A stretch of 64,000 bases of DNA from Clostridia bacterium (lineage in GTDB: Bacteria > Bacillota > Clostridia > Oscillospirales > Acutalibacteraceae). The stretch spans positions 1-64,000 of the forward strand of contig JAFXFF010000032.1 in the NCBI GenBank assembly GCA_017520705.1. Reading direction: 5' to 3'. The notes under the pieces are model-generated. The model did no database searches. It worked only from the letters and a program-made list of their open reading frames with translations, and was not told the origin of the DNA. Both the position numbers and the translations under genes were made by a program. Shown piece after piece: positions 14,297-23,586 of this stretch; positions within the stretch are counted from its first letter, which is position 1; each line of letters starts with the position of its first letter.

Positions 14297-16354
14297 TTAT
14301 CCCAACACGACGTCCCACTCGTTAAGATACTGCTGTAACAGGGTCAGATCATGATTGTTCAGCTGCCCGTCGGCGGTGACGTCGGCGGCCAGCCTCACGA
14401 TCTCCACGTCCCAATCGCTGAGGAACCGCTGAAGCTGCGCCAAATCGTGGTTATTGATCCGTCCGTCGCCGTTGACGTCACCGTAAAGAACGGTGGGCTT
14501 TTCGGGAGTTTCCCGCCATTCACCGCAAATGTTGCAGGTGTCGTCGTACTCGTCGTCATAGACATGACCGAATGCGGGGATATACTCGGTGATGTATCTG
14601 TCACCGCAATACATACAGCTACACATGGTGTAACCGTCCGCATAACAGGTGGGTGCCATCACAATGTAATCGTAGCTGTGGCCCAACGCGGCGACGTAAT
14701 CGGCAACGTAGCTGTCACCGCAATGATCGCAGGTATACACGGTATAGCCGTCCTCGGTGCAGGTGGGGTAGAAAACATCTGCCCAATACTCGTGTTCGGC
14801 TATCTCACGCCATGCGCCGCAGATATTGCAGGTATCGTCGTAGGCATCGTCATACTCGTGACTGCAACCGTCGTAATGCCAGGTGGCAGAGGTCAGATTT
14901 TGATTCGAAGCACCGATGGAGATGACGGCACGATCCTCCTCCGTGCCGCGATAGTACACGTTGGTCAGGGAGGTACAACCGTCAAACACACGCTCATAGA
15001 TGCTGGTGACGTTGCTACCGAGAACGATCGATTTGAGGGAGCTGCAATTGCAAAACACACCGGCGTCGAGGGTGGTGACGCTATCGGGGATGGTGATCTC
15101 CTGCAAAGCATCGCAACCGGCAAACGCATCGTATCCGATGGAGGTGACCCGATTGCCGATGGTCACTGATTGCAGAGAGTCGCACTCTTCAAACGTATGG
15201 GCCTCGATGATTTCCACGCCGTCGGGGATAGTCACCGCCGCAAGGGAAGTGCAACCGGAAAAGGCACTGCGGCCAATGGTGGTGACGTTGTCGGGGATAG
15301 ACAACGACGTTAACGCGGAGCATCCCATAAAGGCACCGTATTCGATCGCGGTGACGCTGTCGGAGATAGACACCGACTCCAGGGCACGGCACTCGTGGAA
15401 GGCGCTGTCCTTGATGATTTCCACGCCATTCAAAATGGTCACCGATTGCAGAGACTCGCACCCGTGAAAGGCATAATTGCCAATGCAGGTGACACCGTTT
15501 CCAATGGTCACGGAGGTAACGGAATTACCCCACGGAGAGGAAAAATGATAGGTATAGTCTGCCATCGCACCCTCACCAGAAACGGTCATGTGTCCTTCTT
15601 CATCCATAAACCACATACAGTCGCCGGTGCTGCCCCAGCGGACATTTCGTCCGTCTGCACAATGCCACGTAGCCTCTCCCAGAGGGTCGTTGCTGTGATA
15701 CACGGTCATATCCGACAATTGGGCCGCCTCACCGCCATAGTACACGTCGGTCAGGGCAAAGCACCGATAAAACGCCTCGTACCAGATGGAAGTGACACCG
15801 GCAGGGATGGTCACCGACTCCAGGGCATAGCAGTAGGAGAACGTTCTCATCTCAATGGAGGTGATCTGTTCGGGAATGACCACCTCGGTCAGGGAGGAGC
15901 AATAAGCAAACGCTTCGCTGCCAATGAAGGTGACGCTGTCGGGAATGTGGATCGCGGTCAAGGACGTGCAACCGGCAAAGGCGCTGTTTCCAATGGTGGT
16001 AACGCTGTTCGGGATGGTGACCGACTCCAGAGCATAGCAATCCTGAAAGGCCAGTCCATCAATCGTAGTAACGCTGTTGGGAATGACCACCCCGGTCAGG
16101 GAGCGACAGAAGAACGCAGCGTATCCGATGGTGGTGACGGTATATCCTTCGATAGAAGAAGGAATCTGTAGCACCCCCTCGGCAGACTCGGAACAACCGG
16201 TGATGGTCACCTCATACTTTCCGATATCAACCTCGTTGATTTCGTAAGTCAGGTCGCTCAGATCAGCCGCCGACACCGTCATTATGCCCGGCGGCACACA
16301 CGCCGCCAACAGCAGAATGGTCAATAACACGACCAGTATTTTACGCATTTTCAC
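14297..16354 (-). CDS. BspA-type leucine-rich-repeat protein with C-terminal dockerin
   Basis: 685-residue secreted or surface protein. It has an N-terminal hydrophobic signal (MRKILVVLLTILLLAAC) with a possible lipobox (LAAC), then more than ten LRR_5/BspA repeats of about 23 residues with the pattern VTTIGxxAFxGCxSLxxVxIPxSV (to about residue 490). Next come three short Cys-pair modules (CNICG, YTCDHCGDSY, CSCMYCGDRY), and finally a type I dockerin with two calcium-loop repeats, GDVNGDGRINNHDLAQLQ and ADVTADGQLNNHDLTLLQ. Dockerins bind cohesins, so it may join a cellulosome-like or surface complex. A lipid anchor and a dockerin together would be unusual; signal peptidase I cleavage after TVSA is the alternative. 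Its position between rpmH and dnaA is atypical. Confidence 0.9.
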   Translation of the reverse strand: MKMRKILVVLLTILLLAACVPPGIMTVSAADLSDLTYEINEVDIGKYEVTITGCSESAEGVLQIPSSIEGYTVTTIGYAAFFCRSLTGVVIPNSVTTIDGLAFQDCYALESVTIPNSVTTIGNSAFAGCTSLTAIHIPDSVTFIGSEAFAYCSSLTEVVIPEQITSIEMRTFSYCYALESVTIPAGVTSIWYEAFYRCFALTDVYYGGEAAQLSDMTVYHSNDPLGEATWHCADGRNVRWGSTGDCMWFMDEEGHMTVSGEGAMADYTYHFSSPWGNSVTSVTIGNGVTCIGNYAFHGCESLQSVTILNGVEIIKDSAFHECRALESVSISDSVTAIEYGAFMGCSALTSLSIPDNVTTIGRSAFSGCTSLAAVTIPDGVEIIEAHTFEECDSLQSVTIGNRVTSIGYDAFAGCDALQEITIPDSVTTLDAGVFCNCSSLKSIVLGSNVTSIYERVFDGCTSLTNVYYRGTEEDRAVISIGASNQNLTSATWHYDGCSHEYDDAYDDTCNICGAWREIAEHEYWADVFYPTCTEDGYTVYTCDHCGDSYVADYVAALGHSYDYIVMAPTCYADGYTMCSCMYCGDRYITEYIPAFGHVYDDEYDDTCNICGEWRETPEKPTVLYGDVNGDGRINNHDLAQLQRFLSDWDVEIVRLAADVTADGQLNNHDLTLLQQYLNEWDVVLG

Positions 16355-16736
16355 AGAGATTCCTCCTTTTCTAAAATGATGCTGCCTTTATTGTACCATA
16401 AAAATGGGACATTTTCAATAGTAAAAGCGAAAGAGAATGCATTTTCGCCCCTGCAGCTCCGGATTTTAAACTTCAACCCCCCATTTTTGTTTTTGTCAAT
16501 ACCTTGCAACTACATCTATACGAAAAACGGCCGTTTTTTGCCCTCAAAAAGGCCTCAAAACGGCGTTTTTTCGGTATTGGTATACTCCGCATAAGAAAAA
16601 TCAAAAAAATTTGCTAAAATAGGCCGAAAAGCATTGAAAAAATATCCCATATATGTTACAATAATTATATATGGGGGAATGTCCCCTTTTCTCAAAAACA
16701 CCTTGTTTTTCTACATAAAAAAGGAGAGCAAACGCT
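16355..16736. other. AT-rich dnaA upstream region (candidate oriC)
   Basis: Non-coding and AT-rich. It contains a perfect 16-bp palindrome AAAAACGGCCGTTTTT (16523-16538), a related AAAACGGCGTTTTTT just downstream, and the dnaA promoter. I see no exact TTATCCACA DnaA boxes, so its identity as the origin rests on gene order only. Confidence 0.45.
16634..16662 (+). promoter_or_regulatory. dnaA promoter
   Basis: TTGAAA (16634-16639), 17-bp spacer, TACAAT (16657-16662), 75 bp before the dnaA ATG. Confidence 0.8.
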
Positions 16737-18068
16737 ATGGATACCGTCAATCAGATATGGGAACAGGTGCTGGATTACATTCGGCCCAAGCTCAGCCCCA
16801 TCGCCTTTGATGTCTACATCAAATGTATGGAACCGCAAAACATTGAAGACGGCGAGATGGTGGTGACCGTCCGCACCGATTTTTTGAAGAATAACATCAT
16901 CGAATTGTACAGCGAATTGCTGCTGGAGGCCCTGCGCCTGACCTTAGGCATCCCCCTGGGCCTGCGGATTCTCTCGCTGGAGAACACCGCCGAGGATCCC
17001 GGCGCGGTGGCGGCCCTGCCCATTCAGGGCAACGGCTTCCCCACCACCCTGGCGGACGAGGACTACACCTTTGAAAATTTCGTGGTGGGCTCCTCCAACA
17101 AGTTTGCCCACGCCGCCTGCCAGGCGGTGGCGGATAAGCCCGCCACCCTCTACAACCCCCTGTTTATTTACGGCGGCTCCGGCTTGGGCAAGACCCACCT
17201 GCTGTGCGCCATCTGCAAGGAGCTGCAGAAGAAGAATCCCCGCGCCCGTATCCTCTACACCAAGGGCGAGACCATGACGGTGGAGCTCATCGAGGCCATC
17301 CAAAAGGGTACCACCCCCGAATTCCGCGCCAAGTACCGTCAGGTGGACGTGCTGCTGGTGGACGACATCCAGTTCATCGGCGGTAAGATCAGTACCCAGG
17401 AGGAGTTTTTCCACACTTTCGACCATCTGCACTCCAACGGCAAGCAGATCGTGCTGACCAGCGACCGTCCCCCCCGTGAGATTGCCACCCTGGAGGAACG
17501 GCTGCAGAGTCGCTTCGTCATGGGTCTGCTGGCGGATATTCAGCCCCCGGATCTGGAGACCCGCATCGCCATCATCCGCCGCAAGGCGCAGATGCTGGAT
17601 CTGTCCATCACCGACGACGTGACCCTGTACATCGCCAACCAGCTCAAGTCCAACGTCCGCCAGCTAGAGGGCGTGGTCAAGAGAATGAAGGCCCAGTACC
17701 TGCTGGGCAACGAGCAGCCCGGCATCATGGCGGCGCAGAACGCCATCCGCGACATCCGCAACGACAACCAGCCGGTACCGATTACGGTGGAGCGCATCAT
17801 CACCGAGGTGGCCCGCACCATGAACGTCAACGCCGACGACATCCGCTCCAACAAGCAGTCCGCCCCCATCAGTAAGGCCCGTCAGATGGCGGCCTACGTG
17901 GTGCGCACCATCACCAACCTGCCCATGAAGAGCATTGGCGAGGAGTTCGGCGGCCGCGACCACACCACCATCGTCTATGCCATCCAGCAGGTGGAAAAAA
18001 AGATGGATAAGGACCCTTCTTTCCGCAATATGGTCAACGACATCATTAAGAACATCAGCGATTCTTAA
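16737..18068 (+). CDS. dnaA: chromosomal replication initiator DnaA
   Basis: 443-residue initiator ATPase that opens oriC. Domain I at the N-terminus (IWEQVLDYIRPKLSP), a short linker, the AAA+ domain with Walker A GGSGLGKTH (about residue 147) and Walker B LLVDDIQF (about residue 207), the sensor motif LTSDRPP, and the C-terminal DNA-binding signature GGRDHTTIVYAI near residue 405. Length and motifs are standard. The start has AAAAAGGAGAGC upstream. First gene of the plus-strand dnaA-dnaN-yaaA-recF-remB-gyrB arm. Confidence 0.98.
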   Translation: MDTVNQIWEQVLDYIRPKLSPIAFDVYIKCMEPQNIEDGEMVVTVRTDFLKNNIIELYSELLLEALRLTLGIPLGLRILSLENTAEDPGAVAALPIQGNGFPTTLADEDYTFENFVVGSSNKFAHAACQAVADKPATLYNPLFIYGGSGLGKTHLLCAICKELQKKNPRARILYTKGETMTVELIEAIQKGTTPEFRAKYRQVDVLLVDDIQFIGGKISTQEEFFHTFDHLHSNGKQIVLTSDRPPREIATLEERLQSRFVMGLLADIQPPDLETRIAIIRRKAQMLDLSITDDVTLYIANQLKSNVRQLEGVVKRMKAQYLLGNEQPGIMAAQNAIRDIRNDNQPVPITVERIITEVARTMNVNADDIRSNKQSAPISKARQMAAYVVRTITNLPMKSIGEEFGGRDHTTIVYAIQQVEKKMDKDPSFRNMVNDIIKNISDS

Positions 18069-18536
18069 ATCGGCAGCGTACCGACGTGAGCGGTAACGGC
18101 TACGCACGTGTTCGTGGTAAGGTTGTTCCCACAACAAGGTAAATAAAACAGATCAGCAACTCGGTTGCCCGGGACCAGCAATTTCTCGGGCAGCCTGCCC
18201 ATTTTAATTAAATACCTTATTAGATGGGCTTTTATGCGATAACGTACCGATGAAAAGGGCACCGAAGAGAGCAACACACGCCTTTCCGTTTCTGCCGATC
18301 CAACCTTTCACCAAACTTTCACTTTCCCCTAACCGAGTTTCACAGGATGGTGGAAGATGGAATTTAGATTACACATTTCCAAAATTCTTACACAATCCCA
18401 CGTGAAAGAAAAAAGTCCAACAAACCGCACCATAAGAGAAAAAAGCGTAACATTCCACATTTTCACAGTCCCTACGGCTACTACAAAAAATGATATTTAT
18501 TTTATTCTGTATATTTTGATTAAAGGTGGTATTTGT
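18069..18536. other. dnaA-dnaN intergenic region
   Basis: A 468-bp non-coding stretch, long for this junction. It contains the dyad TTGTTCCCACAACAA (about 18122), a TGCCCG/CGGGCA hairpin (about 18166-18193), and a GCCCAT/ATGGGC hairpin followed by TTTT (about 18196-18233), which may terminate dnaA. The distal part is AT-rich and holds the dnaN ribosome-binding site AAAGGTGG. In other Firmicutes part of oriC lies here; no clear DnaA-box cluster is visible. Confidence 0.45.
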
Positions 18537-19640
18537 ATGAACATTCTCTGCAACAAGGTGGAACTGATCGAGGCAGTGGGCAACGTCCAACGTGCCGTAT
18601 CCACCAAGGCCAGCCTCCCTGCGCTGGAGGGTATCCTTCTGCGGGCTCAGGGCAACACCCTATATCTGGCGGGCTTTGATATGGAGCTGGGTATTTCCAC
18701 CACCATTCCCGCACAGGTGAATAAGCCCGGCGAGATCGTGCTGTCCGCCCGTATGTTCGGTGACATCGTGCGCAAAATGCCCGGCGATCACATCGCCATC
18801 CAGATCGATGAAAAATACAACACCATCATCCGCGGCGACGTGACCGAGTTTGCGATTGTGGGCATGTCTGCGGCGGACTATCCCGACATCCCCAAGGTAG
18901 AGGACGGCACCGCCGTCACCCTGTCTCAGGCGGTGCTCAAGAGCATGATCCGCCAGACCATTTTCGCGGTGGCAGCGCCCAACGATCCCCGCCCCATCTA
19001 TACGGGTACTCTCTTTGAGATGCGTGCCGATGAATTGCGTCTGGTGAGCGTGGACGGCTACCGTCTGGCCATGCGCAGCGAGCAGATGCAGAATGAGGAG
19101 CAGATGTCCTTTGTGGTGCCGGGCAAGACTCTGCAGGAGATTCTCAAGCTGCTGAAGGACGAGGAAAAGCCCTGCTCCCTCATTGTGGGTCGCCGTCACA
19201 TCATCTTTGAGATCGATGGCTATGCTGTGATCTCCCGTCTGCTGGACGGCGAGTTCATGGCCTACGATAAGATCATCTCCCCCGAGGTGAGCACCACCGT
19301 GGTGGTGAACACCCGCTCCTTTATCGACGCGGTGGACCGCGTCTCTCTGGTGATCAACGACCGTCTGAAGAGCCCCCTGGTGTGCGAATTCCGCGACGGC
19401 TCCATCGCCGTGTCCTGCACCACCCCCCTGGGTAGCGCCAACGACGCCATCTCCGCCTCCATCAGCGGCAACGAGGAAGAGATGGGCTTCAACTCCCGTT
19501 TCCTGCTGGATGCGCTGAAAAACAGCGAGACCGACGAGGTGCAGGTGCAATTAAACGGTGCTCTCAAGCCCATGAAGATCCTTCCCCGTGAGGGCAACGG
19601 CTTCTTATTCTTGGTATTGCCTGTGAGGTTGAAAAAATGA
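18537..19640 (+). CDS. dnaN: DNA polymerase III beta subunit (sliding clamp)
   Basis: 367-residue clamp that encircles DNA and tethers the replicative polymerase. Three clamp domains are covered, with the conserved start MNILCNKVELIEAVGNVQRA, ALEGILLRA, VDGYRLAM near the middle and the closing MKILPREGNGFLFLVLPVR, equivalent to the canonical peptide-binding groove end. The ATG at 18537 is chosen over an in-frame upstream extension, which is low in similarity and lacks a site. Overlaps yaaA by 4 nt. Confidence 0.97.
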   Translation: MNILCNKVELIEAVGNVQRAVSTKASLPALEGILLRAQGNTLYLAGFDMELGISTTIPAQVNKPGEIVLSARMFGDIVRKMPGDHIAIQIDEKYNTIIRGDVTEFAIVGMSAADYPDIPKVEDGTAVTLSQAVLKSMIRQTIFAVAAPNDPRPIYTGTLFEMRADELRLVSVDGYRLAMRSEQMQNEEQMSFVVPGKTLQEILKLLKDEEKPCSLIVGRRHIIFEIDGYAVISRLLDGEFMAYDKIISPEVSTTVVVNTRSFIDAVDRVSLVINDRLKSPLVCEFRDGSIAVSCTTPLGSANDAISASISGNEEEMGFNSRFLLDALKNSETDEVQVQLNGALKPMKILPREGNGFLFLVLPVRLKK

Positions 19641-19861
19641 GAAAACTGACCTATCAATTGGAAGACGAATACATCCGCCTGGACGATCTGCTGAAGCTCA
19701 ACGGCTGTGTGGACACCGGCGGACAGGCCAAAATGCTGATTCAGGGCGGCGGTGTCACCCTGGACGGCCAGGTATGCACTATGCGGGGCAAGAAGCTGCG
19801 CGGCGGCGAGGTCATTTACGTCCGCGAGTGCGATGAGGAGATCACCGTTGCGGGTCACTGA
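19637..19861 (+). CDS. yaaA: S4-domain RNA-binding protein YaaA/RlbA
   Basis: 74-residue single S4 domain (IRLDDLLKLNGCVDTGGQAK, then GGVTLDGQV), the small protein conserved between dnaN and recF in Firmicutes and thought to act in ribosome assembly. ATGA overlap with dnaN; its last 14 nt overlap the start of recF, so all three are translationally coupled. Confidence 0.93.
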   Translation: MRKLTYQLEDEYIRLDDLLKLNGCVDTGGQAKMLIQGGGVTLDGQVCTMRGKKLRGGEVIYVRECDEEITVAGH

Positions 19862-20948
19862 GCTGACCTTTGAGGGCTTCCGCAACCTGCACCCGGGACG
19901 GTGGCAACCCGACGGGGGTGTTAATATCCTTTACGGCGATAATGCGCAGGGCAAGACCAATCTGCTGGAGGCCTGCTGGCTGTTTACCGGAGGCCGCAGC
20001 TTTCGCGGCGCCAAGGACAGCGAGATGGTGCAGTTTGGCGCGGAGGCGGCCAAGCTGGAGATGGCTTTTGAGGCAGGTGGTCGTAGTCAAGACGCGTCCA
20101 TCACCATCCGCCAGCGGCGGAGTGTGTTGTTAAACGGCGTATCCCTGCCCTCTGCTTCCAAATTGGCGGGCACCTTTTGCGGTGTGGTGTTTTCGCCGGC
20201 CCACCTGTCGCTGATTAAGGACGGCCCCGAGGGACGCCGCCGTTTTATCGACGCGGCCTATTGCCAATTAAAGCCGGCATATATCGGTGTGCTGAGCGAG
20301 TTTCATACGGCGCTGACCCAGCGGAATGCTCTGCTCAAGCAATGCCGCGAGATGGGCACCCTCACCCCCGAGATGGGTGACCTTCTCGATTTGTGGGACC
20401 ATACCCTTGCCGCGGCAAGTGCACGGCTGACGGCGGCGCGGCAGCATTACGTTCGCCGCCTGCAGCCCATGGCCACTGAGATCTATCGCGGCCTGTCTTT
20501 GGGACGCGAGACCTTTGAGGTGGCGTGGGAAACACCCATTACCGCCGCCCCTCTCCCCGAGATGGCGGCGCAGTGGATGGATGCTTACCGTCAGGCGCGC
20601 CGCGCCGACGTGGCGGTGGGTTTCTCCACCGTGGGTCCCCACCGTGAGGATTTAATCGTCACGATTCAGGGGCAGCTGGCACGGAGCTACGGCTCTCAGG
20701 GGCAGCAACGCTCCGCGGTGCTGGCGCTGAAGCTGGCGGAGGCCACCCTGCTGGAAGAGGTGACGGATGAAAAGCCTGTGGCCTTTCTCGACGACGTGAT
20801 GAGCGAATTGGACACCTCCCGTCAGGACTATATTCTCAATCACATTGACGGCTGGCAGGTGTTCATCACCTGCTGTGAGCCCTCCGCGGCGCTGAAAAAC
20901 ACCGCCGCCAAGGTATTTTCTGTTAAACAAGGCGTTATAAGTGAGTAA
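19848..20948 (+). CDS. recF: DNA replication and repair protein RecF (TTG start)
   Basis: 366-residue SMC-like ATPase that helps load RecA at gaps. N-terminal ELTFEGFRNL, Walker A YGDNAQGKTNLLEA (about residue 30), the RRRFIDAAYCQLKP region, the ABC-type signature YGSQGQQRSAVLALKLAE (about residue 282), and Walker B VAFLDDVMSELD. I place the start at TTG 19848, with GAGGAG 8 nt upstream and the product beginning (M)RVTELTF; there is no ATG in the right place. An upstream ATG in the frame would run deep inside yaaA. Confidence 0.94.
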   Translation: MRVTELTFEGFRNLHPGRWQPDGGVNILYGDNAQGKTNLLEACWLFTGGRSFRGAKDSEMVQFGAEAAKLEMAFEAGGRSQDASITIRQRRSVLLNGVSLPSASKLAGTFCGVVFSPAHLSLIKDGPEGRRRFIDAAYCQLKPAYIGVLSEFHTALTQRNALLKQCREMGTLTPEMGDLLDLWDHTLAAASARLTAARQHYVRRLQPMATEIYRGLSLGRETFEVAWETPITAAPLPEMAAQWMDAYRQARRADVAVGFSTVGPHREDLIVTIQGQLARSYGSQGQQRSAVLALKLAEATLLEEVTDEKPVAFLDDVMSELDTSRQDYILNHIDGWQVFITCCEPSAALKNTAAKVFSVKQGVISE

Positions 20949-20990
20949 AATATTACAGATAGTTTAAAAATAAGGTGAAATAGGCCTTTT

Positions 20991-21256
20991 TAGCCGACGT
21001 AGTCGGCGTGCCTCCCTTGTGTAAAGGGAGGTGGATTTTCGCCGTAGGCGAAAAGACGGAGGGATTGTCAAAGTAATATAGTATAAACAGTTGCTACGCT
21101 ATCCTGCGGATGGCTACAATCCCCCAGTCACGGCGATGCCGTGACAGCTTCCCTTGCCGGGAAACGACCCCCCTTTGTCTGCTTCGCAGACATTTCCCCC
21201 GCCAAGCGGGGGAATCACCTTTACACAAGGGGGCCACGCCGTGCAAAGCACGGCTA
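20991..21256. repeat. palindromic repeat, subfamily B, gene-less complete copy
   Basis: Left half: terminal hairpin TAGCCGAC-GTA-GTCGGC, hairpin CCTCCCTT-GTGT-AAAGGGAGG, variable hairpin TTTTCGCC-GTA-GGCGAAAA, then GACGGAGGGATTGTC. A spacer of about 45 bp follows, then an inverted right half with extra hairpins (GTCACGGC/GCCGTGAC; TGTCTGC-TTC-GCAGACA; CCCCCGC/GCGGGGG) and the terminal GCCGTG/CACGGC-TA. It separates recF from remB. Confidence 0.88.
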
Positions 21257-21267
21257 TATAATTCTAT

Positions 21268-21333
21268 CATCCCACTACGAATCGAGACGATTATCTTCTA
21301 ATCGTAACCATCCCACTATGAATCGAGACGATT
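21268..21333. repeat. 25-bp direct repeat upstream of remB
   Basis: Two 25-bp copies (21268-21292 and 21309-21333) that share CATCCCACTA and GAATCGAGACGATT, differ at one base, and lie 41 bp apart start to start, ending directly at the remB start. Could be tandem regulator sites or a duplication scar. Confidence 0.7.
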
Positions 21334-21337
21334 GAAA

Positions 21338-21598
21338 ATGTACCTACATCTCGGACAAGAGGTGGTGGTGCGGCACAGCGATATCATCGGTGTGTTCGAT
21401 ATGGATAACACCACCATCTCCCCCCACACCCGTGAATATCTGCGCCGCGCCGAAATCGACGGGCGCGTCACCTACGTGAGTATGGAGCTGCCCAAATCCT
21501 TTACGGTGTGTGCACCCAAGGGGAGAGGACAGACCGATACCGTCTATATTTCCCAGATAGCCCCATCCACTTTGCGAAAAAGAGCAAAGCGGATTTGA
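21338..21598 (+). CDS. remB: DUF370 family protein (RemB/YaaB-like)
   Basis: 86-residue DUF370 protein, the position-conserved gene between recF and gyrB (yaaB/remB in Bacillus, a biofilm-matrix regulator related to the DNA-binding RemA). The N-terminus MYLHLGQEVVVRHSDIIGVFDMDN is characteristic. The ATG at 21338 directly follows the second 25-bp repeat; no strong ribosome-binding site is visible, so expression may depend on that sequence. The C-terminus is a short basic tail (LRKRAKRI). Confidence 0.88.
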   Translation: MYLHLGQEVVVRHSDIIGVFDMDNTTISPHTREYLRRAEIDGRVTYVSMELPKSFTVCAPKGRGQTDTVYISQIAPSTLRKRAKRI

Positions 21599-21637
21599 AA
21601 ATAAGCAGAGCAGTGCTCTGCAAGGAGGAACAGAACT

Positions 21638-23584
21638 ATGAGCGAAAACGAATTGCTGCAATCTCAGGTGGAGGAAGAGGTTTCCTACAATGAGAGCGAC
21701 ATACAGGTGCTGGAGGGCCTTGAGGCTGTCCGCAAGCGCCCCGGTATGTACATCGGCTCCACCGGCCCCCGCGGCCTGCACCATCTGGTATACGAGATTG
21801 TGGATAACTCCATAGACGAGGCGCTGGCCGGCTATTGCTCTCACATTGAGGTGGATATTGAGCCCGGCGACATCATCTCGGTGCGGGATAACGGCCGTGG
21901 TATCCCTGTGGGTATCAACGAGAAGCTGGGTATGCCCGCCGTGACGGTGGTGCTGACCGTCCTCCATGCCGGCGGTAAGTTCGGCGGTGGCGGCTACAAG
22001 GTGGCCGGCGGTCTGCACGGCGTGGGTTCCTCCGTGGTGAACGCCCTGTCCGAGTGGTTGGAGGTGGAGGTCAGCCGTGAGGGTCACGTCCACCATCAGC
22101 GTTTTGAGAAGGGTCACACCGTCACCGAGCTGAAGATCATCGGCGACACCGAAGAGACCGGTACCCTGGTGCGCTTTAAGGCGGACCCCGAGATCTTCAC
22201 CGAAACCACCGAATACGACTACGAAACCCTGCAGAAGCGTCTGCGTGAGCAGGCCTTCCTGAATGCGGGTCTGTCCATCACCTTCACCGACCGCCGCAAC
22301 CCCGACAACGTGCGCAGCGAGAACTACTGCTACGAGGGCGGTATCTCCTCCTTCGTAGAGTTCCTCAATAAGGTGCGTGGCTACACCCCCCTGCACGACA
22401 ACGTCATTCATCTGACCCTGTCCAGCGGCGGCTCCACCGCCGAGGTGGCCTTCCAGTACAACGACAGCTACAACGAGAACATCGTCTCCTTCGCCAACAA
22501 TATGAACACGGTGGACGGCGGTACCCACGAGGTAGCCTTCAAGACCGCCATCACCCGTATTTTTAATGATTACGCCATCCGCTATAAGATGTTTAAGGAC
22601 GACAAATTCCGCCTTAAGGGCGACGACGTCCGCGAGGGCATCATGGCGGTGGTAAGCGTGAAACTGGAGGACGCCCAGTTTGAGAGCCAGACCAAGGCCA
22701 AATTGGGCAACACCGCCATCGGTACGCTGGTGAATCAGCTGCTCACCGATAAGCTGACCGCCTATCTGGACGAGAATCCTCAGGTGGCGAAGACCATTTT
22801 GGAGAAATCCATCAACTCCGCCAAGGTGCGTGAGGCGGCGCAGAAGGCCCGCGACAACGCCCGTAACAGCAAGAAGCTCAGCTCCTTCCGTATGCCGGAT
22901 AAGCTGGCGGACTGCATCTGGCGTGACCCGGAGCGTACCGAGATCTACATCGTTGAGGGAGATTCCGCAGGTGGCTCCGCCAAGCAGGGTCGTGACCGCA
23001 ACTATCAGGCCATCCTGTCCCTGTGGGGCAAGATGCTGAACGTGGAAAAAGCCCGTATTGATAAGGTGTACACCAACGAGAAGCTGGTGCCCGTGGTTGC
23101 CGCGCTGGGCTGCGGCATCGGTCAGGACTTTGATATTACCAAGCTGCGCTACGGTAAGGTCATCATCATGGCGGATGCCGACGTGGATGGTTCCCACATC
23201 TGCACCCTGCTGCTGACTTTCTTCTTCCGCTATATGCGTCCCCTCATCGACGGGGGTCACGTATACATCGCCCAGCCCCCTCTGTACCGCGTGTCCAAGG
23301 CGAAAAAGACCTATTACGCTTTCTCGGACGAGGAGCGCGACCGCTTCATTGAGGAATTGGGCGGCTCTGCCGACATCCAGCGTTACAAGGGTCTTGGTGA
23401 GATGGATCCCGAGCAGCTGTTTGAGACCACCATGGACCCTGCCACCCGTACCCTGCTGAAGGTGCATCTGGAGGATGCCCAGCAGGCGGACGAGACCTTC
23501 TCCATCCTGATGGGTGATAAGGTGGAGCCCCGCCGTGACTTTATCGAAAAGAACGCCCAGTACGTAGAGAACTTGGATATCTGA
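21638..23584 (+). CDS. gyrB: DNA gyrase subunit B
   Basis: 648-residue ATPase subunit of gyrase. GHKL ATPase with DNSIDEALAGYC, DNGRGIPV and GGKFGGGGYKVAGGLHGVG (residues 45-130), transducer domain, TOPRIM metal motif EGDSAGGSAKQGRDRNYQAI (about residue 438) and DADVDGSHI (about residue 515), and the C-terminal QRYKGLGEM. Normal length. It is followed after 2 nt by the YcxB-like membrane protein instead of gyrA, so the usual gyrBA pair is split. Confidence 0.98.
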   Translation: MSENELLQSQVEEEVSYNESDIQVLEGLEAVRKRPGMYIGSTGPRGLHHLVYEIVDNSIDEALAGYCSHIEVDIEPGDIISVRDNGRGIPVGINEKLGMPAVTVVLTVLHAGGKFGGGGYKVAGGLHGVGSSVVNALSEWLEVEVSREGHVHHQRFEKGHTVTELKIIGDTEETGTLVRFKADPEIFTETTEYDYETLQKRLREQAFLNAGLSITFTDRRNPDNVRSENYCYEGGISSFVEFLNKVRGYTPLHDNVIHLTLSSGGSTAEVAFQYNDSYNENIVSFANNMNTVDGGTHEVAFKTAITRIFNDYAIRYKMFKDDKFRLKGDDVREGIMAVVSVKLEDAQFESQTKAKLGNTAIGTLVNQLLTDKLTAYLDENPQVAKTILEKSINSAKVREAAQKARDNARNSKKLSSFRMPDKLADCIWRDPERTEIYIVEGDSAGGSAKQGRDRNYQAILSLWGKMLNVEKARIDKVYTNEKLVPVVAALGCGIGQDFDITKLRYGKVIIMADADVDGSHICTLLLTFFFRYMRPLIDGGHVYIAQPPLYRVSKAKKTYYAFSDEERDRFIEELGGSADIQRYKGLGEMDPEQLFETTMDPATRTLLKVHLEDAQQADETFSILMGDKVEPRRDFIEKNAQYVENLDI

Positions 23585-23586
23585 TT

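Noticed and set aside
16355..16736. Cluster of consensus DnaA boxes upstream of dnaA
   Set aside because: No TTATCCACA or close variant could be found on either strand; the region is listed only as a candidate origin by gene order.
21268..21333. 25-bp direct repeats considered as a CRISPR mini-array
   Set aside because: Only two copies with a 16-bp gap; no leader or cas genes. Kept as a plain direct repeat.
21344..23467. Open frame of about 700 codons opposite gyrB
   Set aside because: Antisense shadow of gyrB; same low-complexity His/Val/Gly composition.
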